A stretch of 5,026 nt of DNA from Zavarzinia sp. (GTDB taxonomy: Bacteria > Pseudomonadota > Alphaproteobacteria > Zavarziniales > Zavarziniaceae), in assembly GCA_028694545.1 (NCBI GenBank), contig JAQVKV010000261.1:1-5026 (forward strand), given 5' to 3'. A program made the translations under genes and the position numbers. The notes under the pieces are model-generated. The model made no database searches and was not told the origin of the DNA. It saw nothing but the letters and a program-made list of their open reading frames with translations. Of this stretch, positions 1 to 5,026 are shown in pieces (the first letter of the stretch is position 1; each line of letters starts with the position of its first letter).

Positions 1-62
1 TGCTGGTCGCGCTGCTGTTCACGCGCTATCGCCTGCGCGTGCGGGGGGTGCCTCATGGATGA
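1..62 (+). CDS. ABC transporter permease, C-terminal tail (partial, 5' end outside window)
   Basis: The frame beginning at base 3 is open and ends at a TGA at 60-62. It encodes 19 residues, beginning with the hydrophobic stretch LVALLF and ending in an Arg-rich tail (TRYRLRVRGVPHG). A membrane helix end followed by a short basic cytoplasmic tail is what the first permease of a BmpB/YufP-like nucleoside importer usually shows, and that gene normally sits directly before the second permease. The stop overlaps the start of the next gene by 8 bases, which fits translational coupling. The identification is by context; the fragment alone is too short to assign to a family. Confidence 0.7.
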   Translation, partial: LVALLFTRYRLRVRGVPHG

Positions 63-999
63 GCTCTGGGCCCAGATCTTCCAGATCGGCTTCTTCGCCG
101 CCCTGCTGCGCATCGCCACACCGCTGATCCTCGCCTCCCTTGGCGAGATGTTCGCGGAACGGGCCGGCGTGCTGAACCTCGGGATCGAGGGGATCATGCT
201 GCTGGCCGCCATGACGGGCTTTTCCACCGCCTATTTCACCGGCTCGCTCTGGCTCAGCCTTGCCGCCGCCATGGCGACGGGCATGGTGATGGGCGCCCTG
301 ATGGGGCTGCTGACCGTGACGCTCGGCCTTTCCCAGCATGTCTCGGGCGTCGGCGTCACCCTGCTGTGTACCGGCTTCGCCTTCTTCTTCTATCGCCTGA
401 TCTTCGGCCAGCCCTCGACCCCGCCGTCGATCGAGGCATTCCCGACCATCGCCGTCCCGCTGCTGTCCGATATTCCGCTGATCGGCGCCGTGGTCTTCGA
501 CCAGTTCGCCCTGGTCTATATCGCGCTGGCGGCGATACCGGTCTCCGCCTTCCTGCTGTACCGGACGCCCTGGGGCCTGTCGCTGCGCGCCGTGGGCGAG
601 AACCCGCGCGCGGCGGATTCGGCCGGCGTCGGCGTTGCCCTTACCCGCTACCAGGCACTGATCGCGGGCGGGGCGCTGATGGGGGCGGCCGGGGCCTTTC
701 TGTCGATGGCGCAGTTCAACGCCTTCACCTTCGGCGTGATCTCGGGGCGCGGCTGGGTCTGTATCGCCCTTGTCGTCTTCGGTCAGTGGAGCCCGTGGAA
801 GGTGGCAACCGGCGCCCTGATCTTCGCCCTGATCGATACCTTGCAACTGCGGCTTCAAGCGTCCAACGTCATCAACCTGCCGTATCAGGTGTTCCTGATG
901 CTGCCATTCGTGTTGACCATCGTTGCCATGGCGGCGGTGTCGCGCAATGCCCGCGCGCCCAGCGCCCTGCTCACACCGTTCCGCAAGGAGGAGCGATGA
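55..999 (+). CDS. Nucleoside-type ABC transporter permease (BmpC/YufQ-like, BPD_transp_2 family)
   Basis: This 314-residue inner-membrane protein would form half of the translocation channel of an ABC importer for nucleosides or related compounds, paired with the permease ending at base 62. Seen: a family-typical N-terminal block at residues 19-50 (RIATPLILASLGEMF, then ERAGVLNLGIEGIML). Hydrophobic segments lie at about 43-62, 65-90, 97-115, 147-168, 198-217, 232-262 and 276-296. A cytoplasmic loop at 170-193 (RTPWGLSLRAVGENPRAADS) is the likely contact with the ATPase. A final signature, GRGWVCIALVVFGQWSP, lies at 231-247. The length is normal for the family. The ATG at 55 overlaps the upstream stop by 8 bases and is preceded by a G-rich stretch (43-50) rather than a clear Shine-Dalgarno. 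The stop overlaps the next start as ATGA. The family is confident; the substrate is inferred from the adjacent deaminase. Confidence 0.93.
   Translation: MDELWAQIFQIGFFAALLRIATPLILASLGEMFAERAGVLNLGIEGIMLLAAMTGFSTAYFTGSLWLSLAAAMATGMVMGALMGLLTVTLGLSQHVSGVGVTLLCTGFAFFFYRLIFGQPSTPPSIEAFPTIAVPLLSDIPLIGAVVFDQFALVYIALAAIPVSAFLLYRTPWGLSLRAVGENPRAADSAGVGVALTRYQALIAGGALMGAAGAFLSMAQFNAFTFGVISGRGWVCIALVVFGQWSPWKVATGALIFALIDTLQLRLQASNVINLPYQVFLMLPFVLTIVAMAAVSRNARAPSALLTPFRKEER
985..993 (+). promoter_or_regulatory. Strong ribosome binding site for the cytosine deaminase-like gene
   Basis: AAGGAGGAG lies a few bases before the ATG at 996, inside the last codons of the permease gene. It decides the start of the downstream gene: the same reading frame is open for about 630 bases further upstream, but that part is a shadow of the permease. 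With the ATGA stop/start overlap it suggests re-initiation or coupled translation. Confidence 0.85.
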
Positions 1000-2270
1000 A
1001 CCTCGATCTCCTGATCCGCAATGTCACCCTGCCTGACGGCCGCAGGGGCATCGACATCGCGATATCGGACGGCCGCATCATGGCGGTCGAGGCGGGCATC
1101 ACCGCTGAGGCCGGGCGCGTGATCGAGGGAGAGGGCTATCTGGCGACACCGCCCTTCGTCGACAGCCATTTCCATATGGATTCGGCCCTGTCGCTTGGCA
1201 ATCCGCGCATGAACCAGTCCGGCACCCTGCTGGAGGGCATCGCGCTGTGGGGCGAGCTGAAGCCCCGGCTCACCGTCGAATCGATCGAGGCCCGCGCCCT
1301 CCAATTCTGCAAGCTGTCGATCGCCCGCGGCACGCTCGCCATCCGCAGCCATGTAGACGTCTGCGACGATCGCCTGGAAGCGGTCGAGGCGCTGGTCGAG
1401 GTGCGGAAGGCGATGCGGCCCTACCTCGACCTGCAGCTCGTCGCCTTCCCGCAGGACGGCTACCTGCGCTATGGCCGCTCGGCCGAGAATCTGTCGCGTG
1501 CCCTCGACATGGGAGTCGACGTCGTCGGCGGCATTCCCCACTTCGAGCGAACGATGGCGGATGGTGCGGCCTCGATCCGGATGCTGTGCGAACTCGCGGC
1601 CACGCGCGGCCTGATGGTGGACATGCATTGCGACGAATCGGACGATCCCCATTCCCGCCATGTCGAAAGCCTGGCGGCCGAAACCACGCGGCTCGGGCTC
1701 CAGGGCCGGGTCACGGGATCGCACCTGACGTCCATGCATTCGATGGACAACTACTACGTCTCCAAGCTGATCCCCCTGATGCGGGAAGCGGGCCTGCATG
1801 TCGTTGCCAACCCGCTGATCAACATCACCCTGCAGGGCCGGCACGACAGCTATCCCAAGCGCCGGGGCATGACCCGGGTGAAGGAATTGATGGCGGCCGG
1901 GCTCAATGTTGCCTGCGGGCATGATTGCGTGATGGACCCATGGTATTCGCTCGGCAGCCACGACATGCTGGAAGTCGCCCACATGGGGCTGCACGTCGGC
2001 CAGATGACCGGCGTCGACGAGATGAAGGCGATGTTTCATTCCGTCACCACCAATGGCGCCGCCGTCCTTCAGCTCGATGGCTACGGCATCGCGCCCGGCG
2101 CGTATGGGGATGTCGTGCTGCTGCAGGCACGCGATCCGGTCGAGGCGCTGCGTCTGAAGCCCGCGCGCCTCTTCGTCGTGCGCCGAGGCCGGGTGATCGC
2201 GGAAACCCCCAAGGTCGAGGCGTGTTTACATCTTGAAGAGGGTGAGACGGTGATCGATTTCACCCGCTAG
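996..2270 (+). CDS. codA: Cytosine deaminase-like amidohydrolase (CodA family)
   Basis: This 424-residue cytoplasmic metal-dependent amidohydrolase probably deaminates cytosine, or a related amino-pyrimidine or amino-heterocycle, to uracil plus ammonia. The active-site set of E. coli CodA (427 aa) is present at a constant offset of three: H58 and H60 in HFHMD (H61/H63), Q153 in FPQDG (Q156), H211 and E214 in MHCDE (H214/E217), H243 in GSHLT (H246), D310 in GHD (D313) and W316 in DPW (W319). Long runs such as QGRHDSYPKRRGMTRVKEL (280-298) and HMGLHVGQ (329-336) also match what I recall of CodA. One clear difference is C311, where E. coli has D314, a residue close to the substrate whose replacement is known to shift substrate preference. 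The start is fixed by the Shine-Dalgarno at 985-993. The gene overlaps the permease by 4 bases, so the importer probably supplies its substrate. Family is sure; exact substrate less so. Confidence 0.9.
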   Translation: MNLDLLIRNVTLPDGRRGIDIAISDGRIMAVEAGITAEAGRVIEGEGYLATPPFVDSHFHMDSALSLGNPRMNQSGTLLEGIALWGELKPRLTVESIEARALQFCKLSIARGTLAIRSHVDVCDDRLEAVEALVEVRKAMRPYLDLQLVAFPQDGYLRYGRSAENLSRALDMGVDVVGGIPHFERTMADGAASIRMLCELAATRGLMVDMHCDESDDPHSRHVESLAAETTRLGLQGRVTGSHLTSMHSMDNYYVSKLIPLMREAGLHVVANPLINITLQGRHDSYPKRRGMTRVKELMAAGLNVACGHDCVMDPWYSLGSHDMLEVAHMGLHVGQMTGVDEMKAMFHSVTTNGAAVLQLDGYGIAPGAYGDVVLLQARDPVEALRLKPARLFVVRRGRVIAETPKVEACLHLEEGETVIDFTR

Positions 2271-2278
2271 CCCCTCTT

Positions 2279-2294
2279 GCCGCCGGACGGCGGC
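2279..2294 (+). other. Small perfect hairpin after the deaminase stop codon
   Basis: GCCGCC (2279-2284) and GGCGGC (2289-2294) pair perfectly around GGAC, beginning 8 bases after the TAG at 2268-2270. No T-run follows (the next bases are C-rich), so it does not look like a complete intrinsic terminator. It may stabilise the 3' end of the upstream mRNA or reduce read-through into the regulator gene. In GC-rich DNA such a stem can also arise by chance. Confidence 0.35.
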
Positions 2295-2336
2295 CCCCCT
2301 AGGCTGCGCCATTGCTTCGAGAAGATATGTTCGTCC

Positions 2337-3032
2337 ATGTCCAGCACGATCGATAGCGCCGGCAGGGCGCGGCGCAAGACCGGCGACGGCAAGACCGTCA
2401 CGCGTAGCGAGGAATTGCGCCTCACCCTCGCCGACGAGATCGTCCAGGGCCGCCTGACCCCCGGCACGCCGCTGGAGGAGGTGGAGGTCGCGCGCCGTTT
2501 CGGTGTCTCGCGCACGCCGGTGCGCGAGGCGATCCGCGAACTCGCGGCTTCCGGCCTCGTCGAGGCGCGCCCCCACCGCAGTGCCCTCGTCGCCCTGCCC
2601 TCCCTCGAGCGCCTGCGCGGCATGTTCGAGGTGATGGGCGATCTCGAGGCTCTCTGCGCCGGCCTGTCCGCCGTTCGCATGACGCCGGCGGAACGCCAGC
2701 AGCTCGAGGAACTGCACGAGATGCTGGGCAGCCTGGTGCGCCAGGGCGATCCCCAGCGTTACCATGAGGAGAACGAGCGTTTTCACAGCGCGATCTATCA
2801 CGGCAGCCACAACGACTATCTGACGGAGATCACGCTGGCGACACGGGCAAGGCTCTCGCCCTTCCGCCGCGCCCAGTTCCGCACGCTCGGCCGCCTGTCC
2901 ATGTCCCACGCCGAACACGAGCGCGTGGTCACCGCCATCCTGCGTGGCGACAAGGTGGAAGCCGAAGCCGCCATGCGCGGCCACATCACCGTGGTCGAGG
3001 AAACCTACGAGCGTTACAGCAACGTAAGGTGA
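2337..3032 (+). CDS. GntR-family transcriptional regulator, FadR subfamily with FCD ligand-binding domain
   Basis: This is a 231-residue DNA-binding regulator. Residues 1-22 form a polar, basic N-terminal extension. The winged helix-turn-helix spans about 23-88, with the GntR recognition-helix signature ARRFGVSRTPVREAIRELA at 52-70 followed by GLVEARPHRSALV (the wing). The rest is a helical FCD domain carrying the usual polar metal or ligand positions: N146 and H150 (NERFH; the first is more often Asp), H194 (AEHERV) and H216 (MRGHI). FCD domains typically bind small carboxylates or amides, and binding releases DNA. I chose the ATG at 2337: the frame is open back to a TTG at 2277, but those 20 codons look non-coding. 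GAGAAG at 2319-2324 is a weak, slightly distant Shine-Dalgarno. The gene lies 66 bases after the deaminase on the same strand and converges on the dihydropyrimidinase gene, so it probably controls one or both sets. No operator could be recognised. Confidence 0.9.
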   Translation: MSSTIDSAGRARRKTGDGKTVTRSEELRLTLADEIVQGRLTPGTPLEEVEVARRFGVSRTPVREAIRELAASGLVEARPHRSALVALPSLERLRGMFEVMGDLEALCAGLSAVRMTPAERQQLEELHEMLGSLVRQGDPQRYHEENERFHSAIYHGSHNDYLTEITLATRARLSPFRRAQFRTLGRLSMSHAEHERVVTAILRGDKVEAEAAMRGHITVVEETYERYSNVR

Positions 3033-3039
3033 GGCCCCA

Positions 3040-3057
3040 TCCGGGATGACGCCCGGA
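3040..3057. terminator. Hairpin between convergent genes, possible shared terminator
   Basis: TCCGGG (3040-3045) and CCCGGA (3052-3057) form a perfect 6-bp stem with a 6-base loop (ATGACG). It sits in the 29-base gap between the stop of the regulator (3030-3032) and the stop of the dihydropyrimidinase (3062-3064 on the other strand). The position suits a bidirectional terminator. Neither strand shows a proper T-run after the stem (AAAA follows on plus, TGGGG on minus), so Rho-independent ending would be weak. Confidence 0.45.
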
Positions 3058-3061
3058 AAAC

Positions 3062-4672
<1,611 letters not shown>

Positions 4673-5026
4673 TTACATCTTGTCCGTAACCGCGTGGGTC
4701 CAGGCGCCTTCCGGTGCCTTGGTGATCACCGGGTCCGAACCACCGGTCATGATGGTCGTCACCGTGCGCTCGTAGTCGGCGGGATCGAGCACGCCGGTCG
4801 AGCCTTCGGTCAGCTTGTTGACCTCTTCCATCATGGTCTTCTGATGACCTTCGGTCTGGGCACCCGTGGCGTCATTCTCGAGCACGATGGCGACCGCCTC
4901 GTCCGGATGGGCGCGGGCATAGTCCCAGCCCTTCATCGAGGCGGCGACGAATTTGGCCATGGTCTCGACGAACTTCGGATCCTTCAGCTTGTCCTCGAGG
5001 ACATAGAGACCGTCCTCGAGGGTGGC
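4673..5026 (-). CDS. ABC transporter substrate-binding protein, NMT1/THI5-like, C-terminal part (partial)
   Basis: The minus-strand frame is open from the window edge at 5026 to TAA at 4673-4675, giving the last 117 residues. A Met codon falls at 4958-4960, but the coding character continues upstream of it (ATLEDGLYVLEDKLKDPKFV), so the true start lies outside the window. The text fits the C-terminal lobe of NMT1/SsuA/ThiY-like periplasmic binding proteins: EDGLYV, then a helix ending in AASMKGWDYARAHPDEAVAI (positions 30-49 of the fragment), where the protein counts helices over the closed lobe, then LDPADYERTVTTIM. Such proteins deliver pyrimidine-like or aromatic sulfonate or amine ligands to an ABC importer. 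The neighbouring dihydropyrimidinase suggests a pyrimidine, dihydropyrimidine or hydantoin ligand. The signal peptide and ligand-binding N-terminal lobe are not visible, so the ligand is inference. Confidence 0.82.
   Translation of the reverse strand, partial: ATLEDGLYVLEDKLKDPKFVETMAKFVAASMKGWDYARAHPDEAVAIVLENDATGAQTEGHQKTMMEEVNKLTEGSTGVLDPADYERTVTTIMTGGSDPVITKAPEGAWTHAVTDKM

Noticed and set aside
366..995. A 5' extension of the deaminase frame giving a 634-residue protein
   Set aside because: This part overlaps the permease in another frame and reads as Arg/Pro/Gly-rich shadow sequence; homology to CodA and the strong ribosome binding site both place the start at 996.
885..2039. A 384-residue minus-strand frame opposite the deaminase
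   Set aside because: Antisense shadow rich in His, Arg, Gln and Asp, with no domain and no ribosome binding site that stands out.
2277..2336. A TTG start adding 20 residues to the GntR regulator
   Set aside because: The added codons cover a hairpin and a C-rich spacer, lack a ribosome binding site, and family members start close to the winged helix.
4673..4960. The 95-residue version of the binding protein starting at the Met at 4958-4960
   Set aside because: The frame and family-like sequence continue upstream to the window edge, so this Met is internal.

Overview
The window is GC-rich and tightly packed, and reads as part of an alphaproteobacterial chromosome. This rests on its base composition, the gene families present, and a C/G-rich palindromic intergenic element of a style common in that class. 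The exact genus cannot be told from the sequence. I see four complete protein genes and two genes cut by the window edges. There are no RNA genes, insertion sequences or CRISPR arrays. No gene-free stretch exceeds 300 bases; the longest is 165 bases (4508-4672).

Left half (1-3032, plus strand): the last codons of one ABC transporter permease overlap the start of a second permease (55-999) of the BmpC/YufQ-like nucleoside importer type. Its stop codon overlaps the start of a cytosine deaminase-like amidohydrolase (996-2270, CodA family). A GntR/FCD regulator (2337-3032) follows 66 bases later. The overlaps indicate one operon with coupled translation: uptake of a nucleoside or nucleobase, then deamination.

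Right half (3062-5026, minus strand): a dihydropyrimidinase/D-hydantoinase (3062-4507) lies downstream of the C-terminal end of an NMT1/THI5-like periplasmic substrate-binding protein (4673 to beyond 5026). The two are separated by a 165-base spacer that holds a large composite palindrome. The two halves converge at a 29-base gap containing a perfect small hairpin.

Taken together the locus looks like a pyrimidine (or related cyclic ureide/amide) uptake and breakdown island. One importer feeds a cytosine deaminase-like enzyme that would yield uracil. A second importer sits beside the enzyme that opens the dihydrouracil or hydantoin ring. The reductase (PreA/PreT) and the N-carbamoyl-beta-alanine amidase that would complete the pathway are not in the window. 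I find no clear evidence of a previously undescribed system. The most interesting points are the palindromic element with G-quadruplex potential on both strands, and a Cys in place of the substrate-proximal Asp314 of E. coli CodA.
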